Below, in pieces: positions 17,551 through 25,134 of a stretch of DNA of 64,000 nt. The stretch lies in NCBI RefSeq assembly GCF_011761355.1, contig NZ_JAASRW010000001.1, forward strand, positions 682,001 through 746,000, written 5' to 3'. The stretch is from Paenibacillus lupini. GTDB taxonomy: Bacteria; Bacillota; Bacilli; Paenibacillales; Paenibacillaceae. Within the stretch, counting starts at the first letter, position 1. The number at the start of each line of letters is the position of its first letter. Position numbers and translations under genes: made by a program. The notes under the pieces were generated by a model. It searched no databases. It worked only from the letters and a program-made list of their open reading frames with translations, and was not told the origin of the DNA.

Positions 17551-17578
17551 GGGAATAGGGAACAGGGAACAGGGAACA
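17551..17578. repeat. 4 x 7-bp tandem repeat
   Basis: One GGGAATA followed by three GGGAACA units in perfect phase, upstream of the dus gene. It is a short simple-sequence tract. Confidence 0.8.
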
Positions 17579-17753
17579 TACCGCCGGTAGGTCTGAAACT
17601 TTTCTTGTAGCTTCATCTTCTGTTTGACAACTCCTTGCCCCACACAAATGTGTAGCAATAAATGCGCTGCGTATAGGCTACGAACGCTGACGTTTTTCCA
17701 GAATCATTTAATTGCTCCGTCTACTCTTAACCTGTTCATGAAATGCTCAAACA

Positions 17754-18015
17754 AAAAGAAGCCAACCCTCGTTAAAATGGAAGTACCACCCAACCATTCG
17801 AAGTAAAGAGAGGCTTCTTTATGTACAAAGAATTTACCATGGATCAGCTGTACTTGCTAATGGACTTGCAAGATGATATACACGAGTCTCATCTTGTTCG
17901 TTTCTTTAACGACGCGATCCAATCGCTTAGATCTGAATCTTTTCACCAAAGCTTATCCCGGAGGTGGCCGGGACAGCTATCACTCCAAAATGCTCCTGAG
18001 GTTACCATCTATTTA
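17754..18015 (+). pseudogene. 5' remnant of an IS1182-type transposase gene
   Basis: The frame starting at ATG 17821 (MYKEFTMDQLYLLMDL, then NHLVRFFN-like HLVRFFNDA) matches the N terminus of IS1182-family transposases. A +1 shift near 17930 recovers LFTKAYPGGGRDSYHSKM, the next conserved block of that family. The gene is cut off where the CotF-like gene ends. The leader contains an inverted repeat AAGAAGCC/GGCTTCTT (17757-17819), as often found before IS transposases. The gene is both frameshifted and truncated, so inactive. Confidence 0.8.
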
Positions 18016-18018
18016 CTG

Positions 18019-18597
18019 TTATTGACGGAACGGATACACTTCGTTCATCGGTTGGGTCATTGCAGGCTGATACGTTTGGAGGATAGTATTCGTTGTTTCC
18101 TCCTTCATCGTTGGTACTTGATAATAGCCCATACGATTCATGTATTGCCAAACTTCGTAGGCTTGTTCGGCACAATTCACTGAGCCTTGCTGCAGCATAC
18201 GACGAACCTGCGGATCCGCACACTCCAAAGCCGCCATCATTTTTTTGGCTGCCGAATTCTTATGACAAAGCAGCATTGCAGTAGCAATAGCACGGTCGTC
18301 TAAAATGCTGCCGGTGAGGTTAGGACTTTGTGGCATTGGATGATCTAAGCCGTATTTAGGAGCCTGGTTTTCCATTGTTTTGAATGGCAGCATTTGCCCA
18401 GAGCCCTGTTGATTTAACGACTGTACGGCAGAATGATACTCGCTCATCATCATTTGAGTATGACGGTCAAGCATTTGCGATAATTGTTGATCCGTAACCA
18501 TGGAACGATACAGTTGGAAATGGTTAATACCGTTAATAGCTGAAGTTAGAATTTCATGAATCTCCATCGTTTCGTGTGCGCCTAAATGTGCAGCCAT
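18019..18597 (-). CDS. CotF-like spore coat protein
   Basis: 192 residues of the Coat_F (PF07875) ferritin-like helical type. The first half contains MEIHEILTSAINGINHFQLYR and DQQLSQMLDRH. The second half has the repeat-like block DDRAIATAMLLCHKNSAAK followed by CADPQVRRMLQQ. It is expected in the spore coat, expressed in the mother cell. AGGGAGGATTACAAAA precedes the ATG. It is the clearest sporulation marker in the window. It is single and abuts the IS remnant. Confidence 0.9.
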   Translation of the reverse strand: MAAHLGAHETMEIHEILTSAINGINHFQLYRSMVTDQQLSQMLDRHTQMMMSEYHSAVQSLNQQGSGQMLPFKTMENQAPKYGLDHPMPQSPNLTGSILDDRAIATAMLLCHKNSAAKKMMAALECADPQVRRMLQQGSVNCAEQAYEVWQYMNRMGYYQVPTMKEETTNTILQTYQPAMTQPMNEVYPFRQ

Positions 18598-18811
18598 TTT
18601 TGTAATCCTCCCTTAATCTAAATCGTGACCGCGTTATTATAACCAATATTCCCATGTTCATCCTTGGCTGATTCCGGTAATACATTGTGGTAATGGGGTG
18701 TCACATACCACCAATTCATATAGAACCCTATTTCATTGAAAGCGAAGGCTATTATTCCTATTATCGGACTTACTCTTAGTAATTCTGTCGTTCAGATAGT
18801 TAGTTTCATAT
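18598..18811. other. intergenic region, CotF-like upstream region
   Basis: No reading frame of quality and no clear repeat. It should hold the promoter of the coat gene, but I could not assign a sigma-E or sigma-K type box with confidence. Confidence 0.4.
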
Positions 18812-18849
18812 AAATAAGCTACCGGTATGCAACCGATAGCTTATTTGTG
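18812..18849 (-). terminator. terminator of the APC permease gene
   Basis: AAATAAGCTA and TAGCTTATTT arms around an ACCGGT...ACCGAT core, overlapping the last codons of the permease. On the minus strand it is followed by a T-rich stretch. Confidence 0.6.
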
Positions 18850-20169
18850 TGAATCGGAAGAGCTCTTCCATTTATGCAACATAAATAATGTTAAGCTCCC
18901 AATCAAGGCCAGAAATCCTATGCTAATGTAAAAACCGGGCCTACTAGTTGTATGAAACAAAGTACCGCTAACTGCCATCAAAATAAAACTAACCCCGATC
19001 CAACGTTTAGTTTGTCCCCATGTGCCAAGTTGTAGAAGTTTGCCAGATGTCAATAAAATGAATATCCAGTTATACAGCAGCATTAACGCTGCCGCCGTTG
19101 TAATGTACTCGTAAACGCTGTCCGGCATGAGTAGGGCTAGTAAGATAGAACCGGCAAGCATTACTGTAGTTATACCGAAGGCAAAGTAAGGCATACTGCG
19201 TTTGCCTTTACTTACCCGGGAGAACAACGAAGGGGCATTTCCATCCTTAGCTAAAGTGACAAGTATTTTTGTGACAGCAAATAATGAAGCAATCATGGTT
19301 GAGAAACCAGCTATTATGAAAGCAACGTTAAATAAATGAGGGACGAAAACAATCCCGTAGCCTTTCAAAGACGAAACGAAGGGACTTTCCTTCTTCTCCA
19401 TTGAAGTCCAAGGTGCGAGACTAAGTGCTAGGGTAAGCGATACAATGTACAGAGCAGTCAGAACGCTGATCATGACTCGACCGGACTTTGGTGCTTCCTT
19501 AGGATCCTTGAGCCGAATCGCCAATAACCCCATAACCTCAATCCCCCCAAAAGAGTAAAAGGCATAGATCATGCTGGCCCAGCTTTCTTTAATACCTTGT
19601 GGGAATAATGGCAGCGGCCACTTCGGCTCATGTTTGCCCAAACCGAAGATTCCCATTAAAGATAACACTGCAATTATGACGAATATTACAATTGCAGCAA
19701 GCTTGATGACCGCAAATAGATGCTCCACTCTTTCAAAGCCCTTCGTGCCAAACGCAATGATTCCAATACCCAACACAGCATAAATCGAAGCGAATACCCA
19801 TAAGGGAACATTCGGGAACCACAGCCGGGTAAATAAGGATAGCGCAGCCATTTGACTCCCCATTATTAATAACTCTGAGGACCAGTATACCCATCCGCTT
19901 GAAAATCCGGCCCAACGCCCAAATGCTTTCTTGGAATAAGCACAAAAAGATCCATCCATAGGATCGGCAGCTGTCATTTTTGCTAAGAAATCAAATACAA
20001 CAAAGGTTGAAAAGGCCGCGATAATAAAAGCAATGAGAATTGCATTGCCTCCGACCCTTATTCCGACGCCTGTACCCAGGAAATAACCCGTGCCAATTGT
20101 ACATGCCACACCCATAAGAGATAATTGCCACCATTGAAGAGGCTTATCTGCGCTTTTCTGTTGACTCAT
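18841..20169 (-). CDS. APC-superfamily amino acid permease
   Basis: 442 residues with about 12 transmembrane helices. TM1 has the unwound glycine motif GVACTIGTGYFLGTG, and the sequence continues with DGSFCAYSKKAFGRW and GFSSGWVYWSSE, typical of the amino acid-polyamine-organocation family. Transport direction and substrate (neutral or aromatic amino acid) are not deducible. It sits in the cytoplasmic membrane. The ribosome site is weak. It lies 71 nt downstream of the LysE gene on the same strand and could be co-expressed with it. Confidence 0.85.
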   Translation of the reverse strand: MSQQKSADKPLQWWQLSLMGVACTIGTGYFLGTGVGIRVGGNAILIAFIIAAFSTFVVFDFLAKMTAADPMDGSFCAYSKKAFGRWAGFSSGWVYWSSELLIMGSQMAALSLFTRLWFPNVPLWVFASIYAVLGIGIIAFGTKGFERVEHLFAVIKLAAIVIFVIIAVLSLMGIFGLGKHEPKWPLPLFPQGIKESWASMIYAFYSFGGIEVMGLLAIRLKDPKEAPKSGRVMISVLTALYIVSLTLALSLAPWTSMEKKESPFVSSLKGYGIVFVPHLFNVAFIIAGFSTMIASLFAVTKILVTLAKDGNAPSLFSRVSKGKRSMPYFAFGITTVMLAGSILLALLMPDSVYEYITTAAALMLLYNWIFILLTSGKLLQLGTWGQTKRWIGVSFILMAVSGTLFHTTSRPGFYISIGFLALIGSLTLFMLHKWKSSSDSHK

Positions 20170-20239
20170 TTCCCAACTCTCCCAATAATCACTTCATAAC
20201 AAGTGATATTGTGGGGAGAACCTGTGTGGAATATACCCC

Positions 20240-20869
20240 TTAATGTTTTAATTCCCTAATGGCTTCGATGCCAAAATATAATCCAAATCCAATTAAGGAT
20301 AAGCCAGATAGAACGGAAATCAAAGACAACGCACGATCATTCAAAAAACGGTGGAAATGACTTGATATGGTTGCCATGGACAAATCCCATAAAAATACGC
20401 CTAACAATATACCTGATGTACATATGAGGAGCTCACTTGGCTCAAACTTTTTTGTCGCTTCAACAAGCACCGAACCGTAAATACCAATCCAGAACATGAT
20501 CGTTAAAGGGTTTAGCACAGATAGAATAAAGCCTGTCCCATATGATTTCAGGCTTGACTCTTTTTCTTCATTGCGATGGAATAACTCCGTTTTAACTCCT
20601 TTAAGGCTTGCGATTCCGGTATAGAGCAGAACGAAACAGCCAAAAGACCATAGCAGGGTTTTCATAAAAGGGTTGTCCAAAAAATGAACGGTGCCAAAGT
20701 AAACAACCAATAGATAAAGAATATCTACGGTCATAGACCCCAGTCCAAGAAGCCACGCGTTCCAAAATCCGCTGCGAATTCCGCGTTCCATCTGTGCAGC
20801 ATTAATAGGACCGATTGGGGCGGCCAAAGATAACCCGAGTAAAATATATTCGAGATAAAATGATATCAA
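20240..20869 (-). CDS. LysE-family translocator
   Basis: 209 residues with six hydrophobic segments. The N-terminal LSLAAPIGPINAAQMERGIRSG is the LysE/RhtB signature, and the central GTGFILSVLNPLTIMFW is also typical. Family members export amino acids or homoserine lactones. The start is TTG after AGGGGGACAATAAA. Together with the APC permease downstream it forms an amino-acid transport pair, which is an inference from position. Confidence 0.85.
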   Translation of the reverse strand: MISFYLEYILLGLSLAAPIGPINAAQMERGIRSGFWNAWLLGLGSMTVDILYLLVVYFGTVHFLDNPFMKTLLWSFGCFVLLYTGIASLKGVKTELFHRNEEKESSLKSYGTGFILSVLNPLTIMFWIGIYGSVLVEATKKFEPSELLICTSGILLGVFLWDLSMATISSHFHRFLNDRALSLISVLSGLSLIGFGLYFGIEAIRELKH

Positions 20870-21167
20870 TTTATTGTCCCCCTGGAATTAAAATAGGCTT
20901 TTACTAATCTATTCAGGGTAAAGGTATGTTTATGTTAGTGGCCTTCGAACAAGTTGCCTTGAAGTTTTTTTTACCTTCGAATAGATGACAATAAACCAGG
21001 AAATTGTAAATGGAAAGGCAAATAGCTCCAAGGAATAAGACTAGTAGTACAACAGAGTTATGATGCCGACTGCCTAACATTGCTTGAATTGAGCAAAGTC
21101 GATTTTTGGTAGATATAAGGTGGCGATGAGGAACGCAGTTCACGGGACAATGGAGGTGAAAAACATT
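20870..21167. other. intergenic region without a supported gene
   Basis: Open frames here are short and lack ribosome sites. The reverse frame 20913-21218 is not convincing. The right part carries the GGAGGTGAAAAACATT leader of the small CxxC gene. Confidence 0.4.
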
Positions 21168-21254
21168 ATGAGATGTGTTTATTGCGAAAACTTGAAGAAA
21201 TTCAAAGGAATTAAACATAAGTGCTACATTTGCTCCATTATAAAGACACGTTAA
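21168..21254 (+). CDS. 28-residue double-CxxC microprotein
   Basis: ATG with GGAGGTG thirteen to seven bases upstream, then 28 codons and TAA. The product holds two CxxC knuckles, CVYC and CYIC, spaced by 13 basic residues (KKFKGIKHK between). This would suit one zinc ion, like a minimal zinc ribbon. It lies 70 nt before another small gene with an equally strong ribosome site. Too short for family assignment. Confidence 0.55.
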   Translation: MRCVYCENLKKFKGIKHKCYICSIIKTR

Positions 21255-21324
21255 GTGGAGTCCCTAGATCCTTAGTCAGCGCGAGAAGGTTCTAGGGGCA
21301 AAATAGTTAATACGGAGGGATAAA

Positions 21325-21486
21325 GTGTTGTTCTTCAGTAATATGTCAGGTAAAGGATGTCTATATAGTTTGATTATTGCGATAGTATTTAGTGGTTTGT
21401 CCTTAATGTTTAGTAAGATGTTTGGTTTTTCTTTTTTTATTTTCTTTCCGTTCATTTTACTACCCTTCATGTTTAAAAGAAGATAG
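21325..21486 (+). CDS. 53-residue membrane microprotein
   Basis: GTG start with ACGGAGGGATAAA upstream and 53 codons to TAG. After a short polar start (SNMSGKG) the sequence is two hydrophobic helices separated by SKMFGFS, ending in a basic KRR tail. It is therefore a small membrane protein with the C terminus inside. Codon order and ribosome site support a real gene. Function unknown. Confidence 0.5.
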   Translation: MLFFSNMSGKGCLYSLIIAIVFSGLSLMFSKMFGFSFFIFFPFILLPFMFKRR

Positions 21487-21540
21487 CGCATGGAACCAAT
21501 AACTAGGGAAAGACTGTTTTGTCATTTAGTTATTGGGAGC

Positions 21541-21598
21541 TCAATTTGAACAGTGCAGCAGCCGGTCATTATTGACCGGCTGCTGACATTTCTCAACT
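21541..21598. repeat. dispersed intergenic repeat, copy with CCGGTCA stem
   Basis: CAGCAGCCGGTCA pairs with TGACCGGCTGCTG around a five-base loop, followed by the 3' module TTTCTCAACTAA. The matching copy is at 22104-22157. The 5' part reads GGGAGCTCAATTTGAACAG. Confidence 0.7.
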
Positions 21599-21599
21599 A

Positions 21600-22062
21600 A
21601 TGGTGGTTACTTCAATAATCGAAGGTAGTCAATCGTCACTGAACGGACCAGGGATGAAATTAAACAACAAAAAATTATTGCAAAACAATTTTTTTCCTAA
21701 TCAAGCACTAAAGAACCCACTGGAAAGCATACTACAAGAAGATGACCAAGCTGCTATTCAATCTATTGCGTTGGACCAACCAACAAAAGACAAACTGCCG
21801 TACAACCCAAAAGTATATATCTTGAGTACGGTCTAATAACGGCTAATGTCGGTATATCAGCAGAGGCTAAAAATGCCAATCCAATATTAAATAATAAAAA
21901 ATCAATTATGGATGTACCTGTTTGGGTCATCACGTTAAAAGGACTTCTTCCAGATGATTATTATGTACCAGATCATAGAGGGAAAGAACCGTTGGATATT
22001 AGTAGTACCGTAATTGATATAAATACAGGAAGAGTATTATTTGGATTTGGAATTGGAAAATA
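21600..22062 (+). pseudogene. frameshifted hypothetical gene between two repeats
   Basis: The frame from 21600 runs 78 codons to TAA at 21834. In another frame, coding continues from about 21825 (EYGLITANVGISAEAKNAN) to TAA at 22060-22062, ending VIDINTGRVLFGFGIGK. One missing base near 21823 would rejoin them into about 154 residues. There is no ribosome site before the ATG, which lies directly on the end of the repeat, so the 5' end has probably been lost too. The C terminus resembles secreted proteins that end with a VIDxxTG strand. No family assigned. Confidence 0.55.
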
Positions 22063-22084
22063 ATCAGATTATGGTTTGTTTGAA

Positions 22085-22157
22085 CGTAAGAACAATAGCT
22101 TACAACGTCAGTAGCCGGTCAATAATGACCGGCTACTGACGTTTCTCAACTACAGGG
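22085..22157. repeat. dispersed intergenic repeat, second CCGGTCA-stem copy
   Basis: An 18-bp perfect stem runs from 22104-22121 to 22126-22143 (AACGTCAGTAGCCGGTCA and complement, ATAA loop), then TCTCAACTACAGGGCAAA. The 5' module reads GAACGTAAGAACAATAGCTT. Confidence 0.75.
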
Positions 22158-22181
22158 CAAATAGATTATTTTAAGGTTGGC

Positions 22182-22658
22182 TTAAAGCCGTTTAATTGTT
22201 TGACATAGCCTAAAGTAAATATAAAGAAAAAGGTTTGCAGACAAGTATGAAACGAAAGATAACCCAATATTCCACCCATTGAAAAACAGGATTCTTCCAT
22301 AAATTAAATATGAATATTCTAAAATTGTTAGCAATAATGCAAAAACAATAATTGTCGGATAAGCCTTATTTATCCGTTGGATGAAGTAAAGCATATAGCA
22401 TCCAGATACAAGAAAGACTCCAATATTGGAGATTATAGATATCATTAACTCATTATTGCTAGGGAAAAGTTTCCACCATTCAAAATAAAGCCCGATATCA
22501 TTATGAATAAATGCGATGACAGACGCTGCAGGTCCATATTTGATTAAAAGATATTTGTATTTTTTCATTAGAAGTATTCCCACTATCCAGGGGAAAACGA
22601 ATAGAAGCAAAATATTTAAGGCTATTTTAAACACCTCCTTTAATACATTATGACCCAA
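22182..22658 (-). CDS. CBO0543-like small integral membrane protein
   Basis: Up to 158 residues with four to five hydrophobic helices, including LLLFVFPWIVGILLMKK at the start and an internal FIHNDIGLYFEWW segment that resembles the CBO0543 family of Firmicutes. The start is unclear. The open frame begins at TTG 22658, but a perfect AAAGGAGGTG lies inside it eleven codons later with only an ATA at good spacing, so a non-standard start is possible. Function unknown. Confidence 0.6.
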   Translation of the reverse strand: MGHNVLKEVFKIALNILLLFVFPWIVGILLMKKYKYLLIKYGPAASVIAFIHNDIGLYFEWWKLFPSNNELMISIISNIGVFLVSGCYMLYFIQRINKAYPTIIVFALLLTILEYSYLIYGRILFFNGWNIGLSFVSYLSANLFLYIYFRLCQTIKRL

Positions 22659-22667
22659 TAACTAGTT

Positions 22668-22690
22668 CATCTAACGAGGAACGTTAGTAA
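22668..22690. repeat. 5' half-module of dispersed repeat
   Basis: CATCTAACGAGGAACGTTAG resembles the 5' module (CTAACGGGGAACATTAGT). No hairpin or 3' module follows. Confidence 0.45.
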
Positions 22691-22762
22691 AGTAATAATG
22701 GAGAGTCTGCCGGCGGCAATCGTGTAACCCTCAAATTACGAGTTAATATAAATACATATAAA

Positions 22763-22790
22763 TAAAAAAGGAGCCCATTAAAGGACTCCA
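22763..22790 (-). terminator. terminator of the stalk-domain gene
   Basis: On the minus strand GGAGTCC and GGGCTCC form a stem around TTTAAT, followed by a TTTTTTATT run, 33 nt after the stop of the 22823-23470 gene. Confidence 0.75.
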
Positions 22791-22822
22791 GAAAGCTTTA
22801 GATTTAATTGTTTGTTTTATTT

Positions 22823-23470
22823 TTAATGTGGTTCCATTACTTCGTTAAAAGATTTAATTGAAGTAAGATTCCAAGTATTCCCTTTCTTAGTCATCACAAC
22901 ATTAATAGTTTGATCCATCAGGTAACTACCATCTTGCCAATAATAGCTATATATTAATAAGAACGTAGTAGAATTTTTCCAGTCAACATAAGACCGTTCA
23001 CGATAGTCAGATTCTTCTTTATGGCTAAGATATTCAATCCATTCTTTCTTTGTGGAAATTGCATTAGAAGTAATTTTCAGAGCTTGTTGATCAGTCAATG
23101 GGCGAGCCACTACAGTCATATGTTCAGAAGTTCCAGTCATTGTAGATTTATTCCATGAGATATGATCGTTTGGATAGAAGAAGTTACTCAAAGCTTTAAA
23201 TTGAACATACACAGTTCCATCTTTCAACAACACTCCATCGCCCACAGTAGCATTAAAAGTTTCGCCATCTTGAGTTAATGAAGCAGTTTTAGATTTCTGA
23301 TTCCAATTTATCTTCGCTCCAAAATATTCTCCAGTTGCACGAAGAGGAGCATACAATCTTCCTTCAGAAAGAATTCCATTTAGACCTACAGCTTCATTTG
23401 CAGCATAAGAACTCACTGGACCAACCATTAATGCAGCACCAATTAAACTTACTAATACTGTTTTCTTCAT
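22823..23470 (-). CDS. secreted protein with copper-amine-oxidase-like N-terminal (stalk) domain
   Basis: 215 residues. Signal peptide of about 23 residues ending SSYAA. Residues 28-110 carry a Cu_amine_oxidN1 module: GRLYAPLRATGEYFGAKINW, then DGTVYVQFKALSNFF. The C-terminal 95 residues are a separate beta-rich domain with WKNSTTFLLIYSYYWQDGSY. The module is common on secreted Paenibacillus and Cohnella proteins and probably mediates surface attachment. It is not an oxidase. GGAGG precedes the ATG. It stands alone with its own terminator. Confidence 0.85.
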   Translation of the reverse strand: MKKTVLVSLIGAALMVGPVSSYAANEAVGLNGILSEGRLYAPLRATGEYFGAKINWNQKSKTASLTQDGETFNATVGDGVLLKDGTVYVQFKALSNFFYPNDHISWNKSTMTGTSEHMTVVARPLTDQQALKITSNAISTKKEWIEYLSHKEESDYRERSYVDWKNSTTFLLIYSYYWQDGSYLMDQTINVVMTKKGNTWNLTSIKSFNEVMEPH

Positions 23471-23716
23471 TCAAACCTCCGGAATTTTTCAGTTAAGTGA
23501 AAAGTTAATTATTTTATACATATTAACGTCTATACGTACACATTGGAAGTGAAAAAATGTAAATAAGCCGTATCTGCTGGCTAGCATCTTTCGGAAGGGA
23601 AACAAAAGAAATGAAAAAGAGGTTACATGTAAAGCAAGGAATCAGATTCTGATTTGGATAAGGATGACTTGGCTCCAATTTAATATGAAATTGATGATTT
23701 CACAGCTGTTATCGAT

Positions 23717-23920
23717 ATGTATAGCCACACCAAATTAGGATTTTCTACTTATTGGATCCCGCCGTATTTGTACACCTTACATCAGTGCGGCGAAAACACG
23801 GAGATAAAAGATGTTTATGACAAGGTGCTACTTTATATCGAGAACGAAATAGCAGAGACAATTCAAGGCGATAACGAGGACTGGGAAGAGGGGCGCAAAT
23901 CAGAGTACATTGAAGAGTAA
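23717..23920 (+). CDS. short acidic hypothetical, possibly a decayed gene
   Basis: 67 residues, acidic at the C terminus, with YWIPPYLYTLHQCGENTEIKD in the middle. No ribosome site precedes the ATG. Upstream in the same frame, codons YEIDDFTAVID read through to a TAA at 23680. Beyond this stop, SKESDSDLDKDDLAPI is also coding-like. A once longer gene with an in-frame stop is plausible. No family recognised. Confidence 0.35.
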   Translation: MYSHTKLGFSTYWIPPYLYTLHQCGENTEIKDVYDKVLLYIENEIAETIQGDNEDWEEGRKSEYIEE

Positions 23921-24080
23921 AGGCAGATGTTTTATTTTACCAAAACATTCTAAATGAAATAATTGATGGTAACGCCATTAAATTATTACCCCAATAACGA
24001 AAGTAACTGCTATTTGTTTGTTTGCAAAAGGCACAACAATTCAAATTATACCGAACAATAAAACATACTGAACTTATTAA

Positions 24081-24113
24081 GCTATCTGTGAACATTAGTT
24101 TAAAACAACATAG
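24081..24113. repeat. 5' half of dispersed repeat
   Basis: GCTATCTGTGAACATTAGTT followed by TAAAACAACATAG matches the 5' module of the full copies (compare 57829). It is directly followed by the GNAT gene leader, without hairpin or 3' module. Confidence 0.6.
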
Positions 24114-24128
24114 AAAGGCGGGAGATTT

Positions 24129-24644
24129 TTGATAGAAACAAAACGTCTTATAATTAGAGAAATGGTGCAGTCCGATTATGATGCATTGTGCGGAATATTG
24201 TGTGATGAGGAAGTCATGCGTGCTGCTTATGAAAGTGCATTCACCTTAGAAGAAGCACAAAATTGGCTTAACAGACATCTTCAAAGATATGAAGAGTATG
24301 GTTTTGGACTTTGGGCTGTTGTATTAAAAGAAACAAACGAAATGATTGGTCAATGTGGCTTGACAATGCAAGGCTGGAGAGAGAAAGAAATTTTGGAAAT
24401 AGGATTTTTGTTTCAAAAAGCGTATTGGCACAAAGGTTACGCAACAGAAGCGGCAATTGCTTGCAAGGAATACGCTTTCTCAGTTCTTCATGCAAATAGG
24501 GTTTATTCTATTATTAGGGACACAAATATAGCCTCTCAAAAAGTTGCTCTTCGAAACGGTATGAATATTATTGATAAAGATACTAAGAATTTTAGGAATA
24601 TAGATATGGAATTTTTTCTGTATTCTGTAGAGCGATCAAAATGA
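24129..24644 (+). CDS. GNAT-family N-acetyltransferase (RimJ/RimL type)
   Basis: 171 residues from a TTG start after AAAGGCGGGAGA. It begins with the family-typical IETKRLIIREM, has LWAVVLKETNEMIGQCGL as strands 2-4, then LEIGFLFQKAYWHKGYATEA, which holds the acetyl-CoA loop (Q/R-x-x-G-x-A position reads HKGYAT). HANRVYSIIRDTNIASQKVALRNGM completes the fold. It acetylates an amine, but the acceptor (ribosomal protein or drug) is not identifiable. Single gene. Confidence 0.85.
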   Translation: MIETKRLIIREMVQSDYDALCGILCDEEVMRAAYESAFTLEEAQNWLNRHLQRYEEYGFGLWAVVLKETNEMIGQCGLTMQGWREKEILEIGFLFQKAYWHKGYATEAAIACKEYAFSVLHANRVYSIIRDTNIASQKVALRNGMNIIDKDTKNFRNIDMEFFLYSVERSK

Positions 24645-24700
24645 GCAGGTGAAATTGAAAAAGGTTTCTATGATGAACGCAAATACTGTTTGAAATTGAG

Positions 24701-25018
24701 CTATCTGGGAAACCGTTTGATCGCTTCCTCGGTCACCGGCGTGAAGAGGTTAACCAGATTGCCGTCGGGATCGCGAAACAACACAGCGCGGTTCCCTCAA
24801 GGCATAGTGGTTGGTTTCTTTACCCACTTATCAACAAACGACTTCAAGCGCTTGTACTCGGCATCGACATCATGGACGCGGAGCTCGATGATGACAGTGT
24901 GATTGTCGGCCGCCACTGCTGTACCAGCGCCGAACAGTTGCACCGTCTGGGAGTGGCCGATCGCCAGGGTACACGATGGCAAAACGAGTTCTTCAAAGAC
25001 TGGCGCTAAGTAGCGGTT
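24701..25018 (-). pseudogene. VOC-family gene with in-frame stop and missing 5' part
   Basis: Reading leftward from about 25018, the frame gives APVFEELVLPSCTLAIG, then VIIELRVHDVDAEYKRL, then TMP followed by a TGA at 24799-24797 where a tryptophan (TGG) is expected, and continues GNRAVLFRDPDGNLVNLF to a TAG at 24703-24701. These are the last two thirds of a VOC protein. The first beta-alpha unit and a start codon are absent. A nonsense mutation and a truncation make it nonfunctional. Confidence 0.8.
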
Positions 25019-25067
25019 TAACCTTTTATGGATCTTCCTCCCTAATGAATTTATTTGATTCAAGGTG

Positions 25068-25096
25068 TTGACAATTAAAGGGAAGTGGCATATATT
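25068..25096 (+). promoter_or_regulatory. sigma-A promoter of tetR
   Basis: TTGACA at 25068-25073, a 17-bp spacer and TATATT at 25091-25096, immediately followed by the palindromic operator at 25100. Confidence 0.8.
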
Positions 25097-25099
25097 ATT

Positions 25100-25122
25100 T
25101 ACATACCAACCGAATGTATGTA
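25100..25122. promoter_or_regulatory. TetR operator 1
   Basis: TACATAC-9-GTATGTA inverted repeat between the -10 box and the ribosome site. The same half-sites occur in the larger palindrome at 25833. Repressor binding is inferred. Confidence 0.7.
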
Positions 25123-25134
25123 AGGAGAGAGCAA

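Noticed and set aside
17442..17579. 46-codon extension of tRNA-dihydrouridine synthase
   Set aside because: It runs through a 7-bp tandem repeat, and the family start pattern begins just after the inner ATG with its ribosome site.
20913..21218. 101-codon reverse frame
   Set aside because: No ribosome site, no motif, and it lies antisense to the CxxC microprotein gene start.
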